Origin: Imbricaverruca yamaguchii
Taxonomy: Eukaryota; Arthropoda; Thecostraca; Neoverrucidae
Length of the DNA stretch: 64,000 bases
Assembly: GCA_034440575.1 (NCBI GenBank)
Contig: JAOTOL010001458.1
Location: 578,501-642,500, forward strand
Reading direction: 5' to 3'
Positions 12,856 through 24,249 of the stretch are shown piece by piece. The position numbers were made by a program, and so were the translations under genes. The notes under the pieces are model-generated. The model searched no databases. It was not told the origin of the DNA and saw nothing but the letters and a program-made list of their open reading frames with translations. The first letter of the stretch is position 1. Every line of letters begins with the position of its first letter.

Positions 12856-14493
12856 CATAAAGACATAAAAGACATAAAGATTAGTGCAACTATGAGCCAC
12901 AAGGGCCCTTCTTGGTTGCACTCTGTGACTGAACCAGTTGCCCACCAAATCTGTCAACCAGCCCTCCCTGTAATACTGAAAAGCAAGCCCTCTATTCTTA
13001 TAATGATTGTCTAAGATGTCCAATGTGCTGTTTCTGATAATGTTTTCTGGCAGCTGGTTCCAGTGTTCTACCACCCTGTTGGTGAAGAAAGTTTGCCTTA
13101 ACCTTGTTCCGCTGTGGTTTACGTTAATTTTGAATTTATGACCTCTAATGGCATCATTTCTGTTCAATTCAAACATTTCCCCCAAGGTATCCCCTCTCCA
13201 GACCATGGACAAATTTAAAGACCTCGATGAGATCTCCTCTCAGCCTTCTATATCTAAGTGAAAACATGTTCAATTTCTTCAATCTTTCCTCATATGCCAG
13301 GTTGCTTATGCCATAAACCATTTTTGTAGCCCTCTTTTGTACTCTCTCTCTAAAAGCCAACAATCTTTTCATAGCTAGTAGACCATGCTTGGATGCAGTA
13401 TTCCAAATGTGGTCTGATGTATGCACAGTATAGCTTCCTGATCACTTCCTCACTTCTGTATTATACATTCCTATTTATTGCCCCGAGCATTCTCAGTGCC
13501 TTCTTCCTGGCTTCCTTGGTCTGTTCTGATGCCCATAGTTTTGTGTTTAGAATAACACCTAAATCCTTCTCCTGTTGAGTCACTGATAGCACTTGGCCAC
13601 CCATCAAGTATGGAGCCTTCATATGCTGCTTACCTACATGCATGATTTTGCACTTATCAAAATTAAATTTCATTTGCCATTCTTCGGACCACTTCACAAG
13701 TTCGTCTAAGTCTTTTAGCCGCGGATATGCTCATCTTGACCTGTTATTGCCCTAAAGACCTTCAAATCATACGCAAATTTCAAAACTTTACTGCTTAGGC
13801 CACTTTTAATGTTATTTACAAATATAATGAACAGTAGTGGCCCCAGTACTGACCCCTGGGGGACTCCACTAAGAACATTTTGCCATGATGACTTTGTACC
13901 ATTTAGCATCACTCTTTGCTGTCTGTCCGAAAGCCACAACTCTATCCATTTTAAGATGCTACCTCCAATACCATGGGACTGAAGCTGTATCATTAACCGT
14001 TTATGGGGTACCTTGTCAAAGGCCTTACTAAAGTCAAGATATGCTACATCAACCTGATTTCCCTGATCAAATTGTTCTGTGGCGGAGTTCAAAAAGTCCA
14101 AGAGGTTTGTGAGACACGATCGTCCTTTTCTAAACCCATGTTGAGTATCTTGAATCAATCTGCTACCTTCCAGATAACTAACTATTCTATCCTTGATAAT
14201 TGATTCGAGTACCTTGCAGACTAGGGATGTGAGACTTACTGGCCTATAGTTTTCAACTTTCCCTCTTTCTCCTTTCTTGAGAATGGGAACTACATTTGCC
14301 CTTCTCCAATCGGTTGGAATTTCATTTTGTGAAACTGATCTACAAAATATTATACTAAGTGGAAATGCCAGTTCCTTTTTCTTAATTTCCCGCAACAACC
14401 TAGCATAAATATCATCAGGTCCTGCTGCCCTGTTTGGCTTTATTTTCCTGATCTGATTGTAAACAACATCACTATCAATGAAATCAACATCAT
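12856..14493 (-). mobile_element. CR1/Jockey-type LINE copy 1, reverse transcriptase fragment (defective)
   Basis: Minus-strand reading gives reverse transcriptase motifs in order: IRKIKPNRAAGPDDIYA, NYRPVSLTSLVCKVLESI, QHGFRKGRSCLTNLLDF, YLDFSKAFDKVPHKRL, GVPQGSVLGPLLF, then the LGVILNTKL, AYVRPHLEY, LLERVQKRATK and NRVVEHWNQLPENI regions typical of the C-terminus of CR1/Jockey-group LINEs. The catalytic FADD box reads FAYD, so one metal-binding Asp is lost, and several frameshifts split the frame. The element is 5' truncated before the endonuclease and ends at 12856-12880 in a GACATAAA tail. Confidence 0.93.
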
Positions 14494-14499
14494 TCAGTG

Positions 14500-16330
14500 A
14501 ACCGTGAAAGAAGTACATATAATATATGCTGGTTTGAACCTCTTTTTTGGCTCTATTTTCTTTTTTTGCTTGTTTTTCTTTCTTATTGTTCTTTTTCAGT
14601 TGTTTTGTCGTTTGTTTCATGTTGTTCCTTTTTTTCTTTCTGGTTCTTCATGCTGTTTTCCTTTTTTAAACTCCTTTACACATTATGGGAAGACTTGGTG
14701 AGGAATTGGGTCCATGGAGTTGTTGTAAGAATGTTGACTAGTGTCGAGAGGATTTGGCGCGGGTGTTTTTTTTGTTGTTGTTGTTGGTAGAGGTGATGTT
14801 TGGTTTGTGGTTCGCTCTTGTTGTGGGTGTGTGGATAGTGACTGTGGTTTCGGAGCTGTTGTCGTTCTTTGAGTCTGTGAGTGCTTCAAATTGGAAGCGT
14901 AGGTTTTTGCTTACTGCGTATGGTGTTAGTAGTGGTTCTGTTGGTCCTGATGGTCCTGGGACCAGTGATGTGTTGCGTGATCCGCGTTGTGGCACTGGAG
15001 GTGGTTCCTGTGTTGAGTGAGCGGGAAAGTGGTGTCGTGGTTTGTTTTGTTTGGTTGCTTTTGGTTGTGGCCTGATTATGGCTCCTGGGTCTGTCTGAGT
15101 TTCTTTGGCTGATAGTGAGGACGTGTGTGATGTTTGTGTCTGCGTCGAGTGTGTGGGTGCGTCGGCTGCTGGTCGTTGACCCACGACGTCGCCCGCGGCG
15201 GCCCCCCCCTAGGAAAAGGAAAAGAAACCCCCTCCCCCTCCCCCAACGGAGGCGGCCCGGGGCGGGGGGCGCGCCCCCCCCGACAAAGGGGGGTGTTGGA
15301 AGGGAGGGGGATATGGGGGGGGGGAGGGGGGAATAGGAAGCGGGAGCAGGGAAATATAATGTAACCGGCTTCAACGTGTGTAGGTGGTTGTCTGGTGTTG
15401 AAGGTCAGAATGAGTGTCTGCGGGCTTTCTTTGTGTGCTGGGGCGGGTGGCCTGTACATGGAGGAGATCCTCTGGCTTCTAAACCGGATAGCCATTTCCT
15501 TCTCAGTCATCCAGGCCACCTCCTGTGGGTATATCATGCCTTGTGAACTGTAAATATGTGCGGCCGGTGTTATGGTGACAGGTATTCCGGTGATGTCAGT
15601 GATGTGTGTCAAGATGTCTGCGTCATTGAAGGTGTATGATTGTATTAGGAGTGCCCCTGAGCGTATCTGGTGTGAAGTGGCTGTCGTGTCCGACGGGTGA
15701 TGTCCCCCTCCACCGTCCAGGGATCAAGGGAGCCTATGGGCTCCCCATCATCCCGGCGGCAGAGGAAGAAATCGCCCGTCGATGTGTCCAGAGTGTCTGC
15801 GTTCATATTTGGTGTTATAGAGGGTTGCGGGCTCGGCGTTGTGTTAGGACAGATAGGTGCACACTTTGCTACAGATATAGACAGTATGTGGGGGAGGGTT
15901 GACGGCACCGCCGGACCAACCTGGAGTCGAGCTGAGAGATGCAGAGTATTCTGGAAGTCGGAAGTGTAGAGCTGAACTAGAGGTGAAGAGTTGGAGTCGA
16001 GTTGATGGCAGGCTGATCTGGTGGCTTGTGGTCGAGTTCGGTGTGTGTCTTCGAACAGCTGGCGCTGGCGCGGCTTTCTGTGCACGCCTACGGCGCAGCC
16101 CGGCTTTTTGTGTTACCCGTTGGCAATTAATCGTTGTGCTGCGCCTGCCGCGTCGAAGCCTTCTCGGTGTCGTTTCAGCTTCACGTCATCGTATGTGGAT
16201 GGCTATTCGTTGCTGCTCTTCGGATTGCGAGAGGGCGTAACGGCGAGAGAGATTCGGTTCTCGGTTCTCCTTGGCGTGTGCTTGGTTCTCTTTTTTGTCG
16301 ATGAAATGTGTTGCTTCAACTGCTCGATGG
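14500..16330 (-). mobile_element. ORF1 (gag-like) element, copy B
   Basis: Minus-strand translation of 15850-15380 gives ORF1-type sequence: TGDFFLCRRDDGEPI, LDPWTVEGDITRRTRQPL, YSSQGMIYPQEVAWMTEKEM and ILTFNTRQPPTHVEAGYI. These resemble the nucleic-acid-binding ORF1 of Jockey/I-group LINEs. After GYI the sequence enters a G/C-run stretch (15180-15360) and the zinc knuckle is not recognisable. Downstream is Pro/Ser/Thr-rich, then A-rich on the minus strand (14690-14510). No RT of its own is seen. The copy is broken by frameshifts. Confidence 0.7.
15180..15360. repeat. G/C homopolymer-rich stretch
   Basis: Runs of C and G (CCCCCCC, GGGGGG) interleaved with AAAAGG. It replaces the expected zinc-knuckle region of copy B. 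It could be a secondary low-complexity expansion or an assembly problem. Confidence 0.6.
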
Positions 16331-16344
16331 TGATGATGATGCTG

Positions 16345-18300
16345 AGTGAGTTATAACAACCTGCCACCGATGGGATATATCTGCTGTTTACGTCGTTGAA
16401 GTCGGTTGGAGGTGGTGGTCCGGATGGTGCCTGGTAGTAGTTGGGGGAGGGGGTTGGGGTCATCGCCTTTGGTGGGAACATTGCAAGCATACATAGTTGT
16501 CAGGTCATACACTGTTATTTCTTTTATTCTTTCTTTCTTTCTCCCATGTCTGGTTTTCTTTATTTTTCGGTTCTTTTTGTTCTTTTATTGTTTGTTTCTT
16601 TGTCACCTAGTTTGTTCGTCTAATTGCTTTTTACGTTAGTTTCAGGTTCTTGTGTCGGCCTGGCACCAGCCTGTTTATATTTTTTTCCTTATGCATGAAG
16701 TTGTTTGGATGTATTTGTTCCCATGCTGTGTATTATCGAGTGGATTTCTTACGCGTTCTGGTTTTCATGGTTGTTGTGTATGGTTTGTTGGTGGATGTGG
16801 TGCTTGGGTTCTTGGTTGCTCGTATTCTCGGTGCTTGGGTGGTCTGTGGAATGATTCCTACGGTGTCTGAGCTAATGTCTTCGTCTTCTGGGTCTGTTAT
16901 TGTACCATAGTGAAGGGGGAGTTTGCGTCGTGCAGGTGGTGCTTGTGGTGGTTCTTCGGGGGAGTGATAGGGGTGGTGGTTTGTGTGCTTCGTGGTGTGG
17001 TAGGATAGGTGCCTGTGCCTGTGCTTGTGCCGTGAATTTTGTTGTGGGTTCTGGCCGAATGACCATTGTAGGGTCCGTCTGGGTTTCCTGAGGGGTAACT
17101 ACAGGGTGTGTGTGTCTGCGTGGGCCGGGCGGGGAGCAGCGGGTACTGCTCGTTGCCCCACGCCCGCGCCCGCGACGGGGCTATGCCCTCGATGTGGAAA
17201 AGTCGGAGGATGTCTTTCCCTTCCTCCTCCGAGGACATGTCCCGTCCCGAGAGCCGTGGTCCCCGCCGCAGCCCACGCATTTCCTTGTTCCACTATTGCA
17301 GTCGTTGGTGTTGTGTGGACCGGCACAGAGGCCACATGCGGGGTTTGTTTGTTTGCGGCCCCATCGTGTGGCTATATCCTTGACAAAAGGAACAGCGACG
17401 AGGCAGGGATGCGTGTGGTGCTACTTTGTATGTGATGTAACTAGCTTTGACATGTGTGGGTTGTGGTTTGGATGTGAAATTCAAGATGAGAATGTGAGTA
17501 TTTGGTTTGTTTGTAGGGGGAGGGGCCCGGTGTACCGATGAGATCCCCTAGCTAGCAAATCTGTGGTGTTACAGGCCTGGTGGACCAAGGGCTCCCCAGA
17601 CTTTAGATGGCGTGCGTGTAGGGGAGCCTGTGTCTGACGGGTGATTTCAGTCTCTACCTTCCAGGGGTCAACGCTAGTGATAGGCCGACCATCGACACGG
17701 CGGCAGAGATAGAAATCACCCGTCGGTTCGCTTGTACTGGTGTTAGGCATGGTGCGTGGGAATGTTCGGTGTGGCGTCTTATCACACTTTACACACTTTA
17801 GAAACATCGGCGGTATTGGGAGGGGGGTTGGCGGCACCGCTGGACCAACCTGAAGTAAAGTTGCAGATCCAGCAAAGATGGCAGTCCAAGGCAGATATGA
17901 TAGAGATGACAGTGTAGGGTAGAGCTGAGAGTCCGTAGTGTAGAATAGACGCGATGGTGGCAGCTGGTTGAGAGGTTTGTGGTCGGCGTCCTCCGTAGGC
18001 TTGGTATTCTTTTCGTCGGACAGCTGGCGTTGGCGCGGTTAGCGTAGCACTAATTAGGCCTTCTGTGTTTCCCCGTGCTGGTGCACGTAGGCAATGACCT
18101 TTAAGTTACCGCCCGTAGCGCCGAAGCCTCTCGGTGGTGTTCGGCCTTGCGACGCACTATCCTGCTGGTCCAGGTTTTCTTTCGAGTTTGCGAATTGCGA
18201 AAGAGTTGTTTTTTTGGCGCTCTTTGCTTGGATGGGATAACTGCTTGCAGAGACATGTCGCCGTTGTATTTGCAACTCTTGTCGAGTATGCGACTGCTCA
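16345..18300 (-). mobile_element. ORF1 (gag-like) element, copy A
   Basis: Head to tail with copy B and the same order of parts: TGDFYLCRRVDGRPI, VDPWKVETEITRQTQAPL, then SKPQPTHVKASYI and a zinc-knuckle-like RCSFCQGYSHT with a second Cys cluster (WPLCRSTQH), a Pro/Thr-rich region, an A-rich minus-strand stretch (16640-16510) and the 16345-16490 end. The frame is interrupted near 17480 and 17290. Copies A and B each span about 1.9 kb once the LINE inside B is removed. Confidence 0.7.
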
Positions 18301-18394
18301 GTAAGCCGCCATTTGAGTCGTAGGAGCAGTAAAGTCCACCACGATCGTCAGCTCTGTCCCCTCCGTCACCATAATGGTGTCAGCATAAGAGTTG

Positions 18395-19045
18395 TCTCGG
18401 GGGTCTTTCAAACGCCCCTCAGGTTTTTCGCAGATAGCGGACGAACGGCGCGCGGCAGCGTGCCCAAATTTGGTGTACGCCCTTTTCGACATCAATTTGA
18501 CATGCAGCTTCAAAATTTTGGAATCAGGTCATCCAGGGTCAACGAGTTAGTCAAGGTCAAGTGAGGTGACCTCCAAACAAGTTGAACCAGTCGTCACACT
18601 TTAACGGATACAGATATTTTAATGAAACTTTCAGCGTTTGTTTATCTTTACGGATGCGACAAAACGTACTAGTGGAATTTTTCATTTTGTTCGTTTTTGA
18701 CTACATATCAATTTTGCGTTTTGCCAAATTGCGGTTCAAATAGAGGATTCTGGCTAAAGTAAGCATTTTTATGAGGTCAAGTTGACTTCCAACAACGTTT
18801 CTCGGTCTCCTCTGCCTACCTGAAAAGGAAAATTAAAGAAAACTTGAAAACTCAAAATTTTTAATGAAAAAAGGTTTTATTTTGGAGGGCCCAAAAATTA
18901 TAGCCATGGTCGAATTCCCTGCCCTTTTATCATTACAAAAAATTTTTTTTTTTCATATATCCTCCAAATTGAATTCCTCAGAATCAAAAACATAATGTAA
19001 GTCGTGAAAATCTAGCCCCCTGGTGACGTCACTTTTGGGGAATCA
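18395..19045 (+). mobile_element. TTAA MITE family, truncated copy
   Basis: Same order of blocks as 34897-35771: TCTCGGGGGTCTT, a GATAGCGGACGAACGGCGCG block, AAATTTGG, GGGTCAACGAGT, CAGTCGTCACACTTTAACGG, CAACGTTTCTCGGTCT, and CTAGCCCCCTGGTGACGTCA near the end. Both termini are lost. In the middle it is closely similar to the 34.9-kb copy. Confidence 0.85.
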
Positions 19046-20500
19046 TGTGGTGGGCTAGTGCTACATGATTGGCATAGGTATAAGATGGCGCTCTTTCAAA
19101 CGCGTATGGAATGACAGGAGGGAAAGGAATCCGCCCACTTCTGTTTACAGCGTTATCTCGTAAACGCCCAGCGATATTGTCGTGCAATCTTGTGACTGTT
19201 CAAAAAATCCATAAGCGTATGCCATGCAACACAAAATTGAAATCCGTTAGTGAACATGGAAATTGAATGGGTTCCAGGTCGACTGACCTGGTGGCGGACG
19301 TCTTGACCGCGGACGTGGCGGTCAAGTCATCTACGGTCAACGAGTTGATCTGGGTTAAGTAAATTCACCTTAAAATAGCTTAACACTTGCACTTCCGGTG
19401 GTCCGCGCCCACTTCGCATGTCCAGGGGGCAGATGTCTGCCACCTCTAGAACTATGAAGCATATATCTCTAGAACTATGCTAGCTAGCGACGAACGGAAA
19501 ACGGCGTTGGATAGCTAGTGACAGGCTCTATCGAAAGTGTTTCGGTCATTGCTTTCGCTCAGGTTAATATTCAGGTCACTGGCTATCATAGGTCAAATTC
19601 CATCAATTCGTGTTGGACTCTTAGATATTGACAAGTATCTCAGGACCTGCAACAAATAAAAACAAACGGAGAACGCTATTCGACAGTCCCTGAAATGTGT
19701 TATCGACAATAGGCGGTGTGATTTAAGGGCAGGACAACCGAAACTATGACTTCAGGTCAAGGTCATGAAGTAGCCTACGGACGGCATGTTATGTATCAAT
19801 CGACACGTCCTGGCGATACAAGCACAATGACGGTAAGTTCAGCCTTCTAGCTCAATGCAGTGCGATAAAATGCGTAGAAATGTGTAGTGATCTCGGGTGA
19901 CCTGAGATGACCTTGGTGAGGTGACTGAGCGAAAATGACAGCGGTAACATTAAGCATAGCTTCCAACTGCACGCCACAATCGTTGTGAGATCATTCCGAG
20001 AGCAAATATGTCACCAGGAAACATTCGTATATTTTACCATGGCCTCATAATGGCGAAGCCATGACCGCGACCTGACCTCAGGTCAACGCTACGAAAAAAA
20101 TTCGATACACATATTATGGTCGCTGATGAGATCATGACGTGTTTTAAGTTTGAAAACAATAGCTCAATTATTGTGGAAGTTATGCCACCTAGAACTCCGA
20201 GTGTAGTTGGGTCACTTCGCCTGACCTGGTGACCTGACCTAAGATGACCCAGGATTAAACATATATGAGGATATGCGGAAAAGACAAATGAGCAACCATG
20301 CGAGGTGTGGCCTTGCTAACTCGATTAGTACGGCAGAAAATTAGGAAAACCGTAGGGGGGGGGCAGATATCTGCCCCCGGACGTGAGCGTGTTAAGCAAT
20401 CGTCACGCTTTAACGGACACAAATATTTAGACGACATCACCCCGCATAGCGCGGGCTCTGGCGTCTCCCATCCCAGCACCACCGGTACGACCGGCGGCGG
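19045..20500. other. Intron 2 segment rich in RGGTCA-type motifs
   Basis: No gene is seen. The stretch has many AGGTCA/TGACCT hexamers (for example CAGGTCAAGGTCATG near 19755, TGACCTCAGGTCA near 20075, GACCTGGTGACCTGACCT near 20225). A partial MITE-like piece (GCAATCGTCACGCTTTAACG) sits at about 20395-20415. Confidence 0.45.
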
Positions 20501-20524
20501 CGGCTGCAGCACTGGGCGAACCCA

Positions 20525-21066
20525 GCAGCCCCTGTGGAGGCAGCGGCAGGTCAGGATGACATCCGAGGATGACCTGTGGACAGCATCACCACCGGCTGAC
20601 CCAGCAGCCTCTGTGGAGACAGCGGCAGGTCAGGATGACATCCGAGGATGACCTGTGGACAGCATCACCACCGGCTGACCCAGCAGCCCCTGTGGAGACA
20701 GCGGCAGGTCAGGATGACATCCGAGGATGACCTGTGGACAGCATCACCACCGGCTGACCCAGCAGCCCCTGTGGAGACAGCGGCAGGTCAGGATGACATC
20801 CGAGGATGACCTGTGGACAGCATCACCACCGGCTGACCCAGCAGCCCCTGTGGAGGCAGGGGCAGGTCAGGATGACATCCGAGGATGACCTGTGGACAGA
20901 ATCACCACCGGCTGACCTAGCAGCCCCTGCGGAGGCAGCGGCAGGTCAGGATGACAGCCGAGGATGACCCGTGGACAGCATCACCACCGGCTGACCTAGC
21001 AGCCCCTGCGGAGGCAGCGGCAGGTCAGGATGACAGCCGAGGATGACCTGTGGACCGCATCACCAC
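20525..21066. repeat. 79-bp minisatellite, 7 units
   Basis: Units start with GCAGCCCCTGTGGAG at 20525, 20604, 20683, 20762, 20841, 20920 and 20999, exactly 79 bp apart. Each contains GGCAGGTCAGGATGAC and a GTGGACAGCATCACCACCGG block. The array ends about 28 bp upstream of exon 3. Confidence 0.95.
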
Positions 21067-21094
21067 CGCACTCACTTCGCCTGGTCTGTTGCAG

Positions 21095-21191
21095 TGCGAT
21101 TGACGGGGACGAAGCTGGTATGCGGCGAAGGAGGATGCGGAGCCTGCACCGTCATGGTGTCTAAGTATATAGCGCATCGCAAGAAAATCGT
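21095..21191 (+). CDS. Xdh: XDH exon 3 (residues 37-69), first 2Fe-2S cluster
   Basis: Acceptor TCTGTTGCAG. Encodes [20 protein letters not shown] and on to KKI, with cluster ligands C46, C51 and C54 in the C-x4-C-x2-C loop. I place the donor after 21191 (GT, intron GTATCC), phase 2, because this joins KKIV directly to HMSVNACL of exon 4 and restores the family length. An earlier possible GTATAT donor would delete eight or nine conserved positions. The chosen donor is weak, so this edge is less certain than the exon. Confidence 0.9.
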
Positions 21192-22281
21192 GTATCCTTT
21201 TCGTAGTTGCTAGTTGCGTGCATCCATGCTGCTTAGCGATGGATGGGCTCTTCCAAGAGGTAGATTTCGGGGAGGCAACACTAACTGTGATCAAGAACAT
21301 GACTACGCTATCAATAACCGTTCCATTAGACATTGCGACATATATCATTCACCCTCCATTAGGTTTGCATGCCGTTACAATTGGTGAGCGATTTCACATC
21401 TTGGCATGTAATTAGATTATCCGTTCACGGGCCAGTCAAGGGCATCTAAATAGGTCACCACATGTATGCCGTTTGACCCTGAGTTCAGACATACATCTGC
21501 GAGGTTCCAAGGATGTGCAAAACGGTGTTCCATTGCGTGGCAGGACTGCTGGGTTGTCCTTCGGCCCAGGACCTGTCTGGCTGGTGTGATGAGGCCGGGA
21601 TGGGAACCGCGTCTTGTGCCAAAGCTAAGTTCACCTTCTGAAGCAGCACGTCCCCAGTGTGGCAACATGCCGACTGCACGTGCTCCGGTGTGCGTACATG
21701 TTTACGGCAGACGACGGCTGATGGTCAGACGATCACCCCACGCAAGCGGTGGCAACATCAACTCCATCTTGCGAATGGAGTTGTTGCACGCCATCTAACA
21801 AGTAGCTTTCATCCACTTTTACTTACCTTTAAAAAATAGCAGGCACGTTCGTGTTGATCGTATATGGACAATAATGAAGCAACTGTCATCGGTTATGTAC
21901 GTCATCTTAGTATTAGTCGTAAAATCACGGTTGAACACAAGCCGGGGGCGATATGGGCGGGCACAGTGAATCGGTGTTTGTTGGCACGCTGATGGATGAA
22001 GAGAAGATGCGGGAGCGTCGCTATTCTTTTTCGTACCAATGGGCGTTGCGCTCGGGAAGGCATCCACTGATCAACGAGAAGGAAGCTGAAATACGAAACA
22101 ACGCGGACAGACGAAATATCGTTTTTCTACGTTGCTTTCGTTTTCTACTTCATACTGCAGGAATGCAATCCAAATATTCACGCGGAAGGTATGAGACAAA
22201 GCACAGGATAAATGCAAGGCTAGTTTCAGTATAGGTGTGCGGTAGGTAGTGCAGACACGGGTGACTCGTTCAACATGTTAA

Positions 22282-22960
22282 CCCACGCCGTTTCGGGGAG
22301 GGGGTCTTCGGGGAGGGTGTCTTCAGCCGGCTCTCGGTAAGGGTTTCTGCGGATAGTGAAGGATGGCACGCAGCAACGCGCCAAAATTTGGCATCTCTTT
22401 TCCCACATAAATTTGTCATGCGTCAAAATTTTGAATTCAGGTCATCTAAGGTCAACGAGCTAATCTAGGTAAAGTCAGGTCACCCTCAAAAACGTTCAAC
22501 CAATCGTCACGCTTTAACAGATACAGATATTGTAATGCAACTTCCAATGTTTGCTTATCTTTAGGGATTTTTTCTCTCTTTTTCTTCGTTTTTGATTTGA
22601 CAAAAAAATATTGATTTCCAGGTGGCCAAAAATGCTATGGTCCTTGTGAATTTCGCTGTCTTTTTCTGATTCCAATTTTTTCTAAAATCTCCCAAAGGAT
22701 GAACTCCCCAGACCCAAAACATGATGCAAGTTGTGAAAATCTTGGCCTCCTCGTGACGTTACTTTTTTTTTTGGGGAAAAAAAAATTTTTGGTGGGATGG
22801 TGTCGGACCATTTTCGGACCTTATTCGTTCATCGCTTTCCGATGACACCTCTTTCGTTTTCGTGAGCCGCTTAGTTTGTGGATTAGAGGGGGTTCCTATC
22901 GACACACACACACCCGAGACTTGGTGTAATGATCTGACCGGAGAGACGGCGATAACCGCG
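22282..22960 (+). mobile_element. TTAA MITE family, near complete, diverged
   Basis: Begins at TTAA (22278-22281) followed by CCCACGCC, in register with the 5' end of the 34.9-kb element. Blocks shared with it include CACATAAATTTG, TCAAAATTTTGA, AACCAATCGTCACGCTTTAA, the CGTGACGTTACTTT block, CGCTTTCCGATGACACCTC and GATCTGACCGG, GAGACGGCG. The 3' terminal repeat and TTAA have decayed. Confidence 0.85.
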
Positions 22961-23372
22961 CGGGTCGCTGCTTCCACAGTCACGGCCCCCGTCCCCGCAG
23001 CCACGGACATTCCCATTGCCTTGGCATTTCTGCTCGAGCCGGAGCCGGCTGGGCTGTTACGATGGATCTCGCAGTAGCTAAAGAACACACCGCCCCCCCC
23101 CTCCCCCGCCCCTCATGCAAAATATCTTAGACGGGTGCCGGCTACGCATGGCAGCAAGCATGGCAGCCCTTGTAGATTCGCCCACACACCATACTGACAC
23201 GGGGCCGCGAGTAAGCCCTGGGCAGCCATGCCAGCCCAGTGGAAATGCTTCAGGTTCACATCTGCAAGTATCCGTTTTGGCTTTGTTCCGCCAGAAAATC
23301 GTCCAGCACTATAGATGTTCACGAATGTTTCAATCAGACCACAAAGCATCAGGAACGAACTGTTCCATCAAC

Positions 23373-23440
23373 CAGTGGCGCAGCCAGGATTTTCCTAGGG
23401 GGGGGGGGGCTACCATAAGGAAATGCGAAGAAACAGGAAA
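23373..23440 (+). mobile_element. hAT-like repeat, 5' end fragment
   Basis: CAGTGGCGCAGCCAGGATTT followed by a G run resembles the CAGTGGCGTAG start of the 39-kb repeat. No matching 3' end is seen here. Confidence 0.4.
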
Positions 23441-24140
23441 ATGTATGGTCGCGTGAACCGCGCTGGTTATTCAAGCTTTCGCGTGGTGAAAATCCCCAAA
23501 TTTTTCATTTGATACAATGTATTTTTGGGTGTTAGGGGTGGAGGAAAATCCCTCTCGCCCTTTCCGGCGCTTCTAGCACCAGCGCAAAATGTATACCAGC
23601 TGTACGGACGAGGCGCCCAACGCTTGTGTTGAACTGTGACGTCACGGTTAAAGATAACATCAGGATTTTAATAAAATACAAAGAAGCAAATGCAAATATT
23701 TTATAAATGATATTTACGTATGAAAGTGCAATGTAGACCGATGGCATTATTGACCGACCGATGGCACGTAATTCCTTAATTAAACAATAAAAACCTACAA
23801 CATACAACTCCGTTCCATAGCTTTACCATCAGGCAATACAGTTATTCCTCCCATAAGTGAGACATGTTTACGCTGTCTTGTGCGGAATCATACGTCAGCA
23901 AAGTGCAATCTGAAGCAAAGCGAATCTGGTAATTAAGCACTCTCGGAAGTCATCCTTTAAGGGTGTGTGTGTGTGGTGACCTTCACATCGATGTTTTCAT
24001 TCACATGCCAGACAAATCCGGATGGTAGCGGCGTCCAGACCCATGTTCGGGTGTTTGCGTGTCAATCTTGATCCGGATGGCGCCAGCTGCGTGTCAGCGA
24101 ACATCGATCTGACGACTGACCTTGACCTGAGTGTCGACAG

Positions 24141-24249
24141 TCACATGTCCGTGAACGCTTGCCTGATGCCACTGTGTGCGGCACATGGCACGGCCGTCAC
24201 CACCGTGGAGGGCATCGGCAGCACCAAGACTCGTCTGCACCCCATCCAG
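24141..24249 (+). CDS. Xdh: XDH exon 4 (residues 69-105)
   Basis: Encodes [16 protein letters not shown], then [20 protein letters not shown], nearly identical to XDH. C76 in NACL is the fourth ligand of the first 2Fe-2S cluster. The acceptor is GTCGACAG. The donor is a GC site, CAG followed by GCAAGT, which gives the correct phase 0 and the conserved Q-E-R junction. The GT site 12 bases further on breaks the frame. Confidence 0.93.

Larger units (their letters stand above)
4002..21094 (+). other. Intron 2 (17.1 kb)
   Basis: This is the largest intron and holds most of the mobile DNA: TA and CATA microsatellites, a GGT-rich array, the 47-bp GC-box array, the 25-bp array, a LINE, two ORF1-type elements, a MITE and the 79-bp array, all listed separately. 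In 5016-7285, 8180-9160, 10180-11300 and 19045-20500 I recognise no gene, RNA or named element. Confidence 0.8.
21192..24140 (+). other. Intron 3
   Basis: Contains a MITE copy (22282-22960) and the start of a hAT-like repeat (23373). The rest, including 21192-22270 and 23500-24140, shows nothing recognisable. Confidence 0.7.

Noticed and set aside
13003..14203. Separate small + strand genes inside the LINE
   Set aside because: They are antisense shadows of the reverse transcriptase; the equivalent antisense frame appears in copy 2 at 52672.
21163..21170. AA/GTATAT donor for exon 3
   Set aside because: Phase fits, but about eight residues of the conserved loop between SK and HMSVNACL would be lost.
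24022..24140. Extending exon 4 upstream to an ATG in the same frame
   Set aside because: The added residues do not resemble XDH, whereas joining exon 3 at 21191 to 24141 gives the full conserved sequence without gap.
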